Notes: generated from the letters alone by a model not told the origin. A DNA stretch of 64,000 nt from Burkholderiales bacterium (GCA_023383795.1 JAHDYJ010000001.1:142094-206093); one strand, 5' to 3'. Counted from the first letter of the stretch, positions 1 to 9,019 are shown. A program made the numbers and translations.

Positions 1-48
1 GACGCGCGACGGATTATGCCGCGCCTCGGCCGAGGCGGCCCGGGCGGC

Positions 49-750
<702 letters not shown>

Positions 751-787
751 GCCAAGTCCTTGACTCGGAATCCTTCGGGGCTATTCT

Positions 788-805
788 ATGGCCGTTTGAT
801 GACGC
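788..805 (-). promoter_or_regulatory. Candidate PHO box upstream of phoB
   Basis: On the minus strand the sequence GCGTCAT-CAAA-CGGCCAT lies about 40 bases upstream of the phoB start. The PHO-box consensus is two CTGTCAT repeats separated by 4 AT-rich bases. Each half matches at 5 of 7 positions and the spacer is 4 bases. PhoB autoregulation is established in other proteobacteria; that this site works is inference. Confidence 0.45.
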
Positions 806-876
806 TTTTGTTACCGGGCGGACTGCGCGCGGGGCCGCGCGCGGTCGGCTATGATTGCCGGCCCGGCCCCGCCCGG

Positions 877-1305
877 ATGCCGACCATGCCATCGATGGAC
901 AAGGACACGCCGATCCCGACCGAGATCAAGCTGCACCAGAAGTCGCGGGTCATGGAGATCCACTTCTCGGACGGCCGCGAGTTCCGGATGCCCTACGAGT
1001 TCCTGCGGGTCTATTCGCCCTCCGCCGAGGTGCGCGGGCACGGCCCGGGACAGGAGGTGCTGCAGGTCGGCAAGCGCGACGTCGACATCGTGTCGCTCGA
1101 GCCGGTCGGCTCCTACGCGGTGCAGCCGACCTTCTCCGACGGCCACGATACCGGCATCTACTCGTGGGACTATCTCTACGACCTCGGCGCGAACCAGGAC
1201 GAGCTCTGGCACGAGTACCTGCGCCGCCTGGAAGCCGCCGGGGCGAGCCGCGAGGCGGGCGCGAACCCGGTGCCGGCCGGACCGCAACGCGGCCATCGGC
1301 ACTGA
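877..1305 (+). CDS. DUF971 (GBBH-like N-terminal domain) protein
   Basis: A protein of about 142 residues with the DUF971 core, beginning PTEIKLHQKSR and followed by FSDG..FRMPYEFLRVYSPSAEVRGHG. This domain is related to the N-terminal zinc-binding part of gamma-butyrobetaine hydroxylase. In beta-proteobacteria the gene commonly sits directly before ubiE, as here, but its function is not established. Three in-frame ATGs (877, 886, 895) are possible and none has a clear ribosome binding site, so the first is given; 895 gives MDKDTPIPTEIK and is equally plausible. The promoter region shared with phoB is 751-876. Confidence 0.8.
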   Translation: MPTMPSMDKDTPIPTEIKLHQKSRVMEIHFSDGREFRMPYEFLRVYSPSAEVRGHGPGQEVLQVGKRDVDIVSLEPVGSYAVQPTFSDGHDTGIYSWDYLYDLGANQDELWHEYLRRLEAAGASREAGANPVPAGPQRGHRH

Positions 1306-1335
1306 ACCCGGGCACCGGGCGAACGCGGAGCCGGC

Positions 1336-1947
1336 ATGATCGACCTGTACTACGCGCCGACGGCAAACGGCTGGCGCGCCGCGCTCGCCCTCGAGCAGAC
1401 CGGGCTCGCGTTCCGGCGGCACAAGCTCGACCTCGCCAAAGGCGACCAGAAGACGCCCGAGTTCACGGCGCTGAACCCGCTGCAATCGACCCCGGTGATC
1501 CGCGACGAGGACGGTCCCGGCGGCAGGCCGCTCGTGCTCACGCAGTCGGTCGCCATCCTGCTCTACGCCGCCGAGAAGGCCGGCAAGCTGATCCCGGCCG
1601 ACGCGCTCGCGCGGGCGCGGACGCTCGAATGGCTCCTGTTCGCGGCGAGCGACGTCGCGATGACGAGCGGCACGCTCTTCCAGCTCACGCTCGTCAAGCC
1701 CGCACCGGGACCCGAGTGCGCCGCGCACTTCGAGCGGCGGCTGGCGCGGTTCTTCGCCGCGTGCGACACGCGGCTCGCCGGCCGCGACTACCTGGCGGAC
1801 GAGCTCACCGTGGCCGATCTCGCGCTGTATCCGAACGCGGCCGCACGCCGCGCGATCATCGACAAGCACGGTCCGATGCCGCACCTCACGCGCTGGCTCG
1901 AGCGCATGGCCGCGCGGCCCGCGGTGGCGCGGGCGATGGCGGAGTAG
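1336..1947 (+). CDS. Glutathione S-transferase family protein
   Basis: A cytosolic GST-like protein of 203 residues. The N-terminal thioredoxin-fold half (residues 1-80) starts [21 protein letters not shown] and has the conserved cis-proline region STPVI and the glutathione-contacting LTQSVAIL. The C-terminal all-helical half contains [14 protein letters not shown], the usual N-capping box region. It resembles the YfcG/Ure2-type GSTs that accompany ubiquinone genes. It lies 30 bases after DUF971 and 13 bases before ubiE, so it is probably co-transcribed. Its substrate cannot be read from sequence. Confidence 0.85.
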   Translation: MIDLYYAPTANGWRAALALEQTGLAFRRHKLDLAKGDQKTPEFTALNPLQSTPVIRDEDGPGGRPLVLTQSVAILLYAAEKAGKLIPADALARARTLEWLLFAASDVAMTSGTLFQLTLVKPAPGPECAAHFERRLARFFAACDTRLAGRDYLADELTVADLALYPNAAARRAIIDKHGPMPHLTRWLERMAARPAVARAMAE

Positions 1948-1960
1948 CAGGCGACGCGCG

Positions 1961-2692
1961 GTGAGCGGAACCCACTTCGGCTACGAGCGCGTCCGCGAGG
2001 ACGAGAAGGCCGGCCGCGTCGCCGGCGTCTTCGACTCGGTCGCGACCCGCTACGACCTCATGAACGACCTGATGTCGGGCGGCCTGCACCGCCTGTGGAA
2101 GGCGTTCGCGATCGGCAAGAGCGGCGTGCGCGCGGGCAGCCGCGTGCTCGACGTCGCCGGCGGCAGCGGCGACCTTGCGCGCGCGTTCGCCGAGCGCGCG
2201 GGCCCGGCGGGCGAGGTGTGGCTGACCGACATCAACCCCGCGATGCTCGCCGTCGGCCGCGACCGGCTGCTCGACGCCGGGGTGGTCGTCCCGGTCGCGC
2301 AGTGCGACGCCGAGCGCCTGCCCTTCCCGTCCGACCATTTCGACTGCGTGAGCGTCGCGTTCGGCCTGCGCAACATGACCCGCAAGGAGGCGGCGCTCGG
2401 CGAGATGCGCCGCGTGCTGCGGCCCGGCGGCCGGCTGCTCGTGCTGGAATTCTCGAAGGTATGGAAGCCGCTCGCCCCGGCCTACGACTGGTATTCTTTC
2501 AAGGTGTTGCCCTGGCTCGGCCAGAAGGTGGCGAGCGACGCGGCGGCCTACCGCTACCTGGCGGAGTCGATCCGGGTGCACCCGGACCAGGAAGCGCTGC
2601 GCGCCCTCATGGAACAAGTCGGCCTGGAAGACGTCGAATATTGGAACCTCGCCGCAGGTGTCGTGGCGCTGCACCGCGGCTTCAAGTACTGA
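1961..2692 (+). CDS. ubiE: Ubiquinone/menaquinone C-methyltransferase UbiE
   Basis: A SAM-dependent class I methyltransferase (243 residues) that C-methylates the benzoquinol ring in ubiquinone synthesis. The UbiE signature is clear: [24 protein letters not shown] near the N-terminus, the SAM-binding loop [12 protein letters not shown], the DINPAML acidic region, and VAFGLRNM plus [15 protein letters not shown] in the second half. The start is GTG at 1961; it gives the expected N-terminus [11 protein letters not shown]. It is the anchor of the ubi locus that continues with Tim44, ubiJ and ubiB. Confidence 0.95.
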   Translation: MSGTHFGYERVREDEKAGRVAGVFDSVATRYDLMNDLMSGGLHRLWKAFAIGKSGVRAGSRVLDVAGGSGDLARAFAERAGPAGEVWLTDINPAMLAVGRDRLLDAGVVVPVAQCDAERLPFPSDHFDCVSVAFGLRNMTRKEAALGEMRRVLRPGGRLLVLEFSKVWKPLAPAYDWYSFKVLPWLGQKVASDAAAYRYLAESIRVHPDQEALRALMEQVGLEDVEYWNLAAGVVALHRGFKY

Positions 2693-2723
2693 ACCGAGCG
2701 CCGGAACGGGTGGAGACACACGA

Positions 2724-3596
2724 ATGAAAGGCTTTTTCGCGGCCGTTTTCGCCGCCGTGATGGTGATCGGACTGTTCCCGGTCGACGCCGAGGCGCGCCG
2801 GCTGGGCGGCGCCCGCAGCCTCGGCGCGCAGCGCCAGGCGCTGCCGCCCCAGAAGCCCACCGCGCCCGCGGCCACGCAGCAGCAGGCCCAGACGCCGGCC
2901 GCGGCCACCCCCGCCGCCGCCGCCCCCAAGGCCGGAGCGAGCCGCTGGCTCGCGCCGCTCGCGGGGCTCGCCGCCGGCCTGGGACTCGCCTACCTGTTCG
3001 GCGAGCAGCTCGGCACGATCCTGCTGGCGATCCTGCTCGGGCTGGCAGTCGTGCTCGTCATCGGGATGGTGATGCGCGCGCTCGGGCGCGGCCAGACGCC
3101 GAGCGCTCCGCGCGGCCTGCAGTACGCCGGCCTCGGCAACGAGACCGTCGCCGCGCCGCCGCCGTCGCAGCTGCCGGCCGGCGGGACGTCGTCCGAAGTT
3201 CCCGCGCACACCGGACCGCGCGTTCCGGCTGGGTTCGACGTGCCGGGGTTCCTCCGCCAGGCGAAGAAGAGCTTCATCGCGCTGCAGGCGGCAAACGACC
3301 GCGGCGACCTGGAGTCCATTCGGGACCTCGTCACCGACGAGCTGTTCGACGACCTCTCGCGCGACGTGGCCGCACGCCAGGGCGCGGGACAACAGACCGA
3401 CGTCGTCACGCTCGACGCGCAGCTCCTCGAGGTGACGACCGAGGCCGGCGCCCACTGGGCGAGCATCCGGTTCACCGGGATGCTCCGCGAGGAGTCCGGC
3501 GGCGCGCCGACGCCGTTCGAGGAAGTGTGGAACCTGCAGAAGCCGGAGAAAGGCGGCAGCGGCTGGCTGCTCGCCGGCATCCAGCAGGTGAACTGA
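2724..3596 (+). CDS. Tim44-like domain membrane protein
   Basis: A protein of 290 residues with an N-terminal signal-like segment (KGFFAAVFAAVMVIGLFPVDAEA), a low-complexity Ala/Pro/Gln linker, and two hydrophobic helices around residues 78-120. The C-terminal Tim44-like domain (from about residue 170) contains FDVPGFLRQAKKSFIALQAANDRGDLESI and ends FEEVWNLQKP..SGWLLAGIQQV. Beta-proteobacterial ubiE is typically followed by this family; the role is not established. The start at 2724 is preceded by GGAGACA at a good distance. A rho-independent terminator follows directly. Confidence 0.85.
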   Translation: MKGFFAAVFAAVMVIGLFPVDAEARRLGGARSLGAQRQALPPQKPTAPAATQQQAQTPAAATPAAAAPKAGASRWLAPLAGLAAGLGLAYLFGEQLGTILLAILLGLAVVLVIGMVMRALGRGQTPSAPRGLQYAGLGNETVAAPPPSQLPAGGTSSEVPAHTGPRVPAGFDVPGFLRQAKKSFIALQAANDRGDLESIRDLVTDELFDDLSRDVAARQGAGQQTDVVTLDAQLLEVTTEAGAHWASIRFTGMLREESGGAPTPFEEVWNLQKPEKGGSGWLLAGIQQVN

Positions 3597-3616
3597 CCGC
3601 GCTCGGTCGCCCGGTC

Positions 3617-3649
3617 GAAGGCCGCCCGCGGGCGGCCTTCTCTTTTTCC
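3617..3649 (+). terminator. Rho-independent terminator after the Tim44-like gene
   Basis: A perfect 10-bp stem, GAAGGCCGCC / GGCGGCCTTC, closes a CGCG loop and is followed by TCTTTTTCC. It lies 20 bases after the stop codon. This suggests that the following small gene and the transsulfuration genes have their own promoter. Confidence 0.85.
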
Positions 3650-3650
3650 T

Positions 3651-3834
3651 CCCCGCCTTCCCAAGGCGGGGTGCCGGCGAAGCCGGCGCGGTGGTTCGCG
3701 CGAAGCGCCTCCCCTCCTTTCGAAGGAGGGGTGCCGCCGAAGGCGGCGGGGTGGTTGCGGCGGTTGCAATCATTCATTCGCGCGTCCGCACCACCCCTGC
3801 TGCTTCGCAGCCACCCCTCCTCGGAGAGGAGGGG
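3651..3834. repeat. Three REP-like palindromic units in one gap
   Basis: Three related units lie in the 297-base gap. Unit 1 (3651-3693) has the stem CCCCGCCTT/AAGGCGGGG followed by GCCGGC-GAA-GCCGGC and CGGTGGTT. Unit 2 (3711-3756) has CCCCTCCTT/AAGGAGGGG, GCCGCC-GAA-GGCGGC and GGGTGGTT. Unit 3 (3790-3834) is the same design in inverse orientation. Each has a stem-loop, the sequence GTG, a second stem-loop with a GAA/TTC loop, and a GGTGGTT tail. This matches the layout of dispersed REP/BIME-type elements. No transposase gene is present. Confidence 0.75.
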
Positions 3835-3850
3835 ACTGACATCCTCGGCC

Positions 3851-3856
3851 TATAAT
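3851..3856 (+). promoter_or_regulatory. Perfect TATAAT -10 hexamer
   Basis: TATAAT lies 36 bases before the start of the next small gene, directly after the REP-like units. No good -35 hexamer is present at 16-18 bases upstream, where the sequence is part of the third repeat unit. It is a plausible start point for transcription of the small gene and perhaps of the transsulfuration operon. Confidence 0.45.
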
Positions 3857-3892
3857 GACCTTTCTCCGAGCAAGCGAGAGGACGAGGACGCT

Positions 3893-4216
3893 ATGGCGCA
3901 CACCTACGAGGAGCTCAAGAAGAAGAAGGTCGCCGAGCTGCGCGAGATCGCGAAGGGGCTCGAGCACGAGGCGGTCAAGGGCTACACGCAGCTCAACAAG
4001 GACCACCTGCTCAAGGCCCTGTGCACGGCGCTCGGCATCGACATGCACGCGCATCACCACGCCGAGGGGATCGACAAGCAGAAGGTGAAGGGGAAGATCC
4101 AGGCGCTCAAGAAGAAGCGCGACGAGATCCTCGCCTCCGACGGCCGCGACGGGCTGCACGCGGTGCTGCGGGAGATCCACGGGCTCAAGCGCGCGCTGCG
4201 CCGCGCGACCGTGTGA
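3893..4216 (+). CDS. Small basic protein with Rho_N/SAP-like N-terminus
   Basis: A charged protein of 107 residues. The N-terminal 50 residues (TYEELKKKKVAELREIAKGL, then YTQLNKDHLLKALCTALGI) resemble the helix-extended-loop-helix of Rho N-terminal/SAP domains, which bind nucleic acid. A His-rich stretch HAHHHAEG follows, then a lysine-rich predicted coiled coil (KVKGKIQALKKKRDEILAS) and a basic tail. The start at 3893 follows a GAGGACG sequence. It lies 40 bases before the CBS gene. The function is unknown; the domain resemblance is by eye only. Confidence 0.75.
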   Translation: MAHTYEELKKKKVAELREIAKGLEHEAVKGYTQLNKDHLLKALCTALGIDMHAHHHAEGIDKQKVKGKIQALKKKRDEILASDGRDGLHAVLREIHGLKRALRRATV

Positions 4217-4256
4217 GCGCCGTCCCGGGCCGCGCGGCAAGCGAGGGCCTGCCGGA

Positions 4257-5642
4257 ATGAGGTTCTTCGAGTCGGTCGCCGACCTCGTCGGCCGCACGCC
4301 GCTCGTCCGGCTCAACCGCGTGGTCGACCCGGGGATGGCCACCGTCTACGCGAAGCTCGAGTACCTCAACCCGACCGGATCGGTGAAGGACCGCATCGCC
4401 GTGAACATCGTGCGGCGGGCGGAGGAGGCCGGCCTGCTGAGGCCTGGGGCGACGCTGGTCGAGAGCACCTCCGGCAACACCGGGCTCGGGCTCGCGATGA
4501 TGGCCGGCGTGCGCGGCTACCGCTGCATCTGCACGATGCCGGACAAGATGAGCAAGGAGAAGATCGACATGCTCAAGGCGTTCGGCGCGGAGGTCGTGGT
4601 CACGCGCACCGACCTCCCGCACGATCATCCGGAGAGCTACGTCGAGGTCGCCAAGCGCATCGCGCGCGAGACGCCGGGCGGCTTCTACACCGACCAGTAC
4701 GCGAACCCGACCAATCCCGAGGCGCACTACCTGACGACCGGGCCGGAGATCTGGGAGGACACCGGCGGCGCGATCGACTGCCTGGTCGGCGGCATCGGCA
4801 CCGGCGGCACGATCTCCGGCGCGGCGAGGTACCTCAAGGAGAAAGCCGCGGCCGCCGGCCGCAGCATCCGCGTCGTCTGCCCCGATCCGGCCGGCAGCAT
4901 CTACCACGACATGTTCTACAAGGGCGTCGCGCCGCAGCCCTCGATCTACCGCGTGGAGGGCATCGGCCACGACTTCATGGTGAGCACGCTCGACTTCTCG
5001 GTGATCGACGAGGTGATCGAGGTGTCCGACCGCGACTCGTTCCTGCTCGCGCGCCGGCTCACGCGCGAGGAGGGCATCTTCTCGGGCGGCTCGGCGGGCA
5101 CCGCGCTCTACGGCGCGCTGAAGGCCGCGCGCGAGCTCGGGCCCGGCAGGACGGTGGTGGTCATCATCCCCGACTCGGGCGGGCGCTACCTGAGCAAGCT
5201 CTACGACGAGGCATGGATGAAGGACATGGGCTTTCTCGGCGCCGCCGACCGTCTCGGCACGGTGCGCGAGATCCTGCGCTTCAAGGGCGGGGCGGTCGAG
5301 TTCGCCGACGCGAACGAGACGATCGGCCACGTCGCCGGCCGCATGTCCGCGCTCGGCTTCTCCCAGATGCCGGTCCGCCCGGCGGACGCGGCGGCCGGGC
5401 TGCGCATGATCCACGAGCTCGACATCCTGCAGGGCCTGGTGAGCGCGCGCTGCTCCACCGAAGACCCGGTCACCTGCGTCGCGAAGCCGCTCGAGGGCCG
5501 CGTCGGCCTCGACGATCCGCTCACCCGGGTGCAAGCGGTGTTCGACGCGCACAACGTGGCGGTGGCGGTCGATCGCGACGAGGTCGTCGGGATCATCAGC
5601 AAGATCGACGTCGTGCAGTTCCTCGCCGCGCGCAGCAAGTGA
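4257..5642 (+). CDS. Cystathionine beta-synthase
   Basis: A PLP enzyme of 461 residues that condenses serine with homocysteine to cystathionine, the first step of reverse transsulfuration. The catalytic core (about residues 1-320) has the PLP lysine K44 in NPTGSVKDR, the substrate loop STSGNTG, the phosphate-binding GGIGTGGTI and the SGGSAGTAL motif. The C-terminus (about 335-461) is a tandem CBS-domain pair, as in the regulatory region of eukaryote-type CBS. No heme-binding N-terminal extension is present. A cystathionine gamma-lyase lies two genes downstream, which supports this call over O-acetylserine sulfhydrylase. Confidence 0.85.
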   Translation: MRFFESVADLVGRTPLVRLNRVVDPGMATVYAKLEYLNPTGSVKDRIAVNIVRRAEEAGLLRPGATLVESTSGNTGLGLAMMAGVRGYRCICTMPDKMSKEKIDMLKAFGAEVVVTRTDLPHDHPESYVEVAKRIARETPGGFYTDQYANPTNPEAHYLTTGPEIWEDTGGAIDCLVGGIGTGGTISGAARYLKEKAAAAGRSIRVVCPDPAGSIYHDMFYKGVAPQPSIYRVEGIGHDFMVSTLDFSVIDEVIEVSDRDSFLLARRLTREEGIFSGGSAGTALYGALKAARELGPGRTVVVIIPDSGGRYLSKLYDEAWMKDMGFLGAADRLGTVREILRFKGGAVEFADANETIGHVAGRMSALGFSQMPVRPADAAAGLRMIHELDILQGLVSARCSTEDPVTCVAKPLEGRVGLDDPLTRVQAVFDAHNVAVAVDRDEVVGIISKIDVVQFLAARSK

Positions 5643-5650
5643 TCCGGCCG

Positions 5651-6241
5651 ATGCTCGACCGTCCCGTGATCGCGCTGCTCGCCCGGCTGATCGACCGCGA
5701 GCAATGGGCGCGCGAGCGGCTCGCGCCGTTCGCCGGCCGCCGCGCGCGCTTCCGGCTCGCACCGCTGCCGGACCTGGTGATCGAGGTCCTGGATGACGGC
5801 CGCATCGGTCCGGGCGGCGCGGCTGCCGAGCCCGCGGTCACGCTGACCATCCCGCCGGGCGCGCTGCCGCTCGTGCTGGCGCGCGGCGAGGCCGCGCTCG
5901 GCACTGTGCAGATCGACGGCGACACCGATTTCGCGCGCGTGATCGAGTTCCTGTTCCGCAACCTGCGCTGGGACGCCGAGGAGGACCTGTCGCACGTCGT
6001 CGGCGACGCGGCGGCGCATCGCATCGGCAGCGCGGCGCGCGCGTTCGGCGCGTGGCACCGCGATGCGGCGACGCGTCTCGGCGAGAACGTCGCCGAGTAC
6101 CTGAAGGAGGAGGCCGGGCTGCTCGTGCATCCGTACGAGCTCGAGCGCTTCGGCCGCGAGGTCGAGGAGGTGCGCGACGCCGTCGAGCGCCTCGAGCAGC
6201 GCATCGCGCGCCTCGCCGCCCGCGCGCCGGAAGGAGCGTAG
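5651..6241 (+). CDS. ubiJ: Ubiquinone biosynthesis accessory factor UbiJ (SCP2-like)
   Basis: A protein of 196 residues. The N-terminal two thirds form an SCP2-like lipid-binding domain (LTIPPGALPLVLARGEAALGTVQIDGDTDFARVIEFLFRNL), followed by the UbiJ-specific region WDAEEDLSHVVGDAAAHRIG and a C-terminal coiled coil (LERFGREVEEVRDAVERLEQRI). UbiJ binds polyprenyl intermediates and scaffolds the soluble Ubi complex. The ATG at 5651 is chosen; a GTG at 5639 overlapping the CBS stop is an alternative. It stands between the two transsulfuration genes, although its partner ubiB is 3 kb further on. Confidence 0.85.
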   Translation: MLDRPVIALLARLIDREQWARERLAPFAGRRARFRLAPLPDLVIEVLDDGRIGPGGAAAEPAVTLTIPPGALPLVLARGEAALGTVQIDGDTDFARVIEFLFRNLRWDAEEDLSHVVGDAAAHRIGSAARAFGAWHRDAATRLGENVAEYLKEEAGLLVHPYELERFGREVEEVRDAVERLEQRIARLAARAPEGA

Positions 6242-6245
6242 ACCG

Positions 6246-7418
6246 ATGTCCGAGTCCGACCGCCCCCGCCGTCACGGCTTCGCGACGCGCGTGATCCACG
6301 CCGGCCAGCAGCCGGATCCGTCGACCGGCGCGATCATGACGCCGATCTACGCCAGCTCGACCTACGTGCAGGAAAGCCCGGGCCGCCACCGCGGCTTCGA
6401 CTACGCGCGCACCCGCAACCCGACCCGCGACGCGCTCGAGGCGTGCGTGGCCGACCTCGAGAACGGCTTCGCCGGCTTCGCGTTCGCCTCCGGCATGGCC
6501 GCGATGGGCACCGTGCTCGAGCTCCTCGACTCGGGCTCGCACGTCGTCGCCATGCACGACCTCTACGGCGGCAGCTACCGCCTGTTCGAGAACGTGCGCC
6601 GGCGCTCGGCGGGGATCGACTTCAGCTTCGTCGACCTGTCCGATCCTGCGCGCCTGGAGCCGGCGCTGCGGCCGAGCACGCGCATGGTGTGGGTCGAGTC
6701 GCCGACCAACCCGCTCCTGAAGCTCGTCGACCTCGGCGCGATCGCCGGCATCGCGCGCCGCCGCGGATTGCTGACGGTGTGCGACAACACGTTCGCCTCG
6801 CCGTGGGTCCAGCGCCCGCTCGACCACGGCTTCGACATCGTGCTGCACTCGACCACCAAGTACATGAACGGCCACTCGGACGTGATCGGCGGCGTCGCGG
6901 TGATCCGCGAGGACCAGGCGCTGCGCGACCGCCTCGCGTACCTGCAGAACGCGATCGGCGGCGTGCCCGGGCCGTTCGACGCGTTCCTCACGCTGCGCGG
7001 CCTGAAGACGCTCGCGCTGCGCATGGAGCGGCACTGCGCGAACGCGCTGGCGGTGGCCGAGTTCCTCGAGGCCCATCCGAAGGTCGCGCGCGTGCACTAC
7101 CCGGGGCTGGCGAGCCACCCGCAGAAGGCGCTCGCCGACCGGCAGATGCAGGGCCGCTACGGCGGCATGGTCACCGCGGTGCTGAAGGGCGGGCTCGACG
7201 CCTCGCGCCGCTTCCTCGAGCGCTGCCGGCTCTTCGCGCTCGCCGAGAGCCTGGGCGGCGTCGAGAGCCTGATCGAGCACCCGGCGATCATGACGCACGC
7301 GTCGCTGCCGGCGACGGTGCGCGCCGAGCTCGGCATCGACGACGGCCTCGTGCGCCTGTCGGTCGGCATCGAGGACGTCGACGACCTCCTCGCCGAGCTC
7401 GCCGACGCGCTCGGCTGA
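6246..7418 (+). CDS. Cystathionine gamma-lyase / gamma-synthase family enzyme
   Basis: A PLP enzyme of 390 residues of the Cys/Met metabolism family. It starts GFATRVIHAGQQPDPSTGAI and has YARTRNPTRDALE, the cofactor-stacking tyrosine region HDLYGGSYRLF, VCDNTFASP and the PLP lysine K205 in HSTTKYMNGHSD. ESLGGVESLIEHPA near the C-terminus is typical of gamma-lyase/gamma-synthase. With a CBS gene next door, cystathionine gamma-lyase (cystathionine to cysteine) is the most likely role. Cystathionine gamma-synthase or an O-acylhomoserine sulfhydrylase cannot be excluded from sequence alone. It starts 4 bases after ubiJ stops. Confidence 0.85.
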   Translation: MSESDRPRRHGFATRVIHAGQQPDPSTGAIMTPIYASSTYVQESPGRHRGFDYARTRNPTRDALEACVADLENGFAGFAFASGMAAMGTVLELLDSGSHVVAMHDLYGGSYRLFENVRRRSAGIDFSFVDLSDPARLEPALRPSTRMVWVESPTNPLLKLVDLGAIAGIARRRGLLTVCDNTFASPWVQRPLDHGFDIVLHSTTKYMNGHSDVIGGVAVIREDQALRDRLAYLQNAIGGVPGPFDAFLTLRGLKTLALRMERHCANALAVAEFLEAHPKVARVHYPGLASHPQKALADRQMQGRYGGMVTAVLKGGLDASRRFLERCRLFALAESLGGVESLIEHPAIMTHASLPATVRAELGIDDGLVRLSVGIEDVDDLLAELADALG

Positions 7419-7441
7419 GGCGGGCGCGCGCTCCGCCCGCG

Positions 7442-8095
7442 ATGACGCCCCGACCCGCCGCCGTCCCGCCGACCGCGCGCGAGACGAACGAAGCGCTCGC
7501 GCTCCTCGCCCTCACGGCAGTCGCGCTCATCGTCTCCGGCATCGGCCCGCGCGATCGCGGCACCTGGCTCCTCGAAGTCGCACCGGTCGTGATCGCCGCG
7601 CCGCTGCTCTACTTCACCTGGCGGCCCTTCCGGCTCACGCCGCTCGCCTACCGGCTGATCTTCCTGCACGGGCTCGTCCTGATGCTCGGCGGGCACTACA
7701 CCTATGCCCACGTGCCGCTCGGCTTCTGGCTGCAGGAGCTCTTCGACCTCGCGCGCAATCCGTACGACCGCATCGGCCATCTCGCGCAGGGGTTCATCCC
7801 GGCGATCGTCGCGCGCGAGATCCTGCTGCGCGCGACGCCGCTCCGGCCGGGCAAGATGCTCTTCTTCCTCGTGCTGTGCGTGTGCCTGGCGATCAGCGCG
7901 TTCTACGAGATGATCGAGTGGTGGGCGGCCGTGCTCTTCGGCGAGGGCGCGCACGAGTTCCTCGGCACGCAGGGGGACGAGTGGGACACGCAGTGGGACA
8001 TGTTCCTCGCGCTCGTCGGCGCGGCGGCCGCACAGCTCCTGCTCGCGCGCGTGCACGATCGGCAGCTCGGGCGGCTGCTCGAACGCGGAGGGTAG
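7442..8095 (+). CDS. DUF2238 family inner-membrane protein
   Basis: A protein of 217 residues with about six hydrophobic helices. It shows the DUF2238 (YjdF-like) signatures GHYTYAHVPLG, NPYDRIGHLAQGFIPA, FYEMIEWW and the aspartate-rich GDEWDTQWDMF. The conserved His, Asp and Glu residues in membrane-proximal positions suggest a possible metal or catalytic site, but no activity is established. It starts 23 bases after the PLP enzyme and may share its transcript. Confidence 0.8.
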   Translation: MTPRPAAVPPTARETNEALALLALTAVALIVSGIGPRDRGTWLLEVAPVVIAAPLLYFTWRPFRLTPLAYRLIFLHGLVLMLGGHYTYAHVPLGFWLQELFDLARNPYDRIGHLAQGFIPAIVAREILLRATPLRPGKMLFFLVLCVCLAISAFYEMIEWWAAVLFGEGAHEFLGTQGDEWDTQWDMFLALVGAAAAQLLLARVHDRQLGRLLERGG

Positions 8096-8130
8096 CAGGC
8101 TCCCGGCTCCGGCCGCGCCCGACAGCAAGA

Positions 8131-8150
8131 AGCCCGGCGCGAGGCCGGGC
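8131..8150 (-). terminator. Possible terminator hairpin for the PEP-CTERM gene
   Basis: An inverted repeat GCCCGGC / GCCGGGC, with four loop bases and read on the minus strand, is followed by TTCTTGC. It lies 20-40 bases after the stop of the PEP-CTERM gene. The T-run is short, so it may be weak or serve convergent transcripts. Confidence 0.4.
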
Positions 8151-8170
8151 CTCCGGGCAGCAACGGGGCG

Positions 8171-8965
8171 CTACGCCGCGCGCTTGACGCGCCGCGCGAG
8201 GGCAAGCCCGGCAAGACCGAGGCCCAGCAGCGCCAGGCTGCCGGGCTCGGGGACCTGCGTCGCGCCGACGTCGTCGTAGATGCCGATCAGGCCGATGCCG
8301 GTGGTGGCGCCCGAGGTCTCGATGATCTGCGCGAACGGGCTCGTTCCGGTGGTGGAGACCGTATTGCCGTTGTTGGAGTAGAGCTGCGTGACGCCCGCGA
8401 GGAGCGGATGGCCGCCGACGACCGGGTCGACGCCGCAGCAGCCGTTGTAGGCGGGCGCGAGGTCGAGCCCGAATGCGTTCAGGAAGGGATCCCAGAGCGC
8501 GGCCTCGGTGACCGCATTGACGCCGTCGGCCGTGCCGGCGGCGACATAGACGCTGCCGCCACCGTTGACGTAGTTCTGCAGGGTCGTCGCGTAGCCTGCG
8601 GGCAGCGCAGGGGCGTTCTGCCCGGCCAGGAACACCGCGTCGTAGCCGCCGAGCCCCGCGTTCCAGACCGTCGGATCGGTCGTTGCGAGCACCGAGGCGC
8701 CGACCGGGCCGGTCAGATGGTTCAGGAAGCTGCTCTGCGTCAGGCCGAAATTGTCGGAGAAGATCAGGACGCTGAAGGCCCCGCCGTCGATGTTCATGAA
8801 GCCGGCGAGATTGCTGACGAACTGCTCGGCGTTGCCGGGCGTATTGGCGAACCCGGTGTTGGAGAGCGTCCACTCGTCGTGGTTGACCACGATCCGCCCC
8901 CCGTGCGCCGCGCCGGACAACACGGCGAGCGCCGCCGCCCAGGCGACCACAGCGCGTTTCGTCAT
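8171..8965 (-). CDS. PEP-CTERM sorting domain secreted protein
   Basis: A protein of 264 residues with an N-terminal signal peptide (TKRAVVAWAAALAVLSGAAHG) and a C-terminal PEP-CTERM signal: VPEPGSL, a hydrophobic helix and the basic end ARRVKRAA. Such proteins are cleaved and anchored or exported by an exosortase, usually with exopolysaccharide. The mature part (NHDEWTLSNTGFANTPGNAEQF) is of unknown function; it could adopt a flavodoxin/ThuA-like fold, but I cannot confirm this. The start at 8965 is preceded by GGGAGGGACAG. A sigma54-type promoter lies upstream. It splits the ubi locus on the opposite strand. Confidence 0.85.
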   Translation of the reverse strand: MTKRAVVAWAAALAVLSGAAHGGRIVVNHDEWTLSNTGFANTPGNAEQFVSNLAGFMNIDGGAFSVLIFSDNFGLTQSSFLNHLTGPVGASVLATTDPTVWNAGLGGYDAVFLAGQNAPALPAGYATTLQNYVNGGGSVYVAAGTADGVNAVTEAALWDPFLNAFGLDLAPAYNGCCGVDPVVGGHPLLAGVTQLYSNNGNTVSTTGTSPFAQIIETSGATTGIGLIGIYDDVGATQVPEPGSLALLGLGLAGLALARRVKRAA

Positions 8966-9019
8966 CTGTCCCTCCCCGGCAAAGCGGAGCGCTCGATGGC
9001 TCCGAACCTCCAGCGCAGA

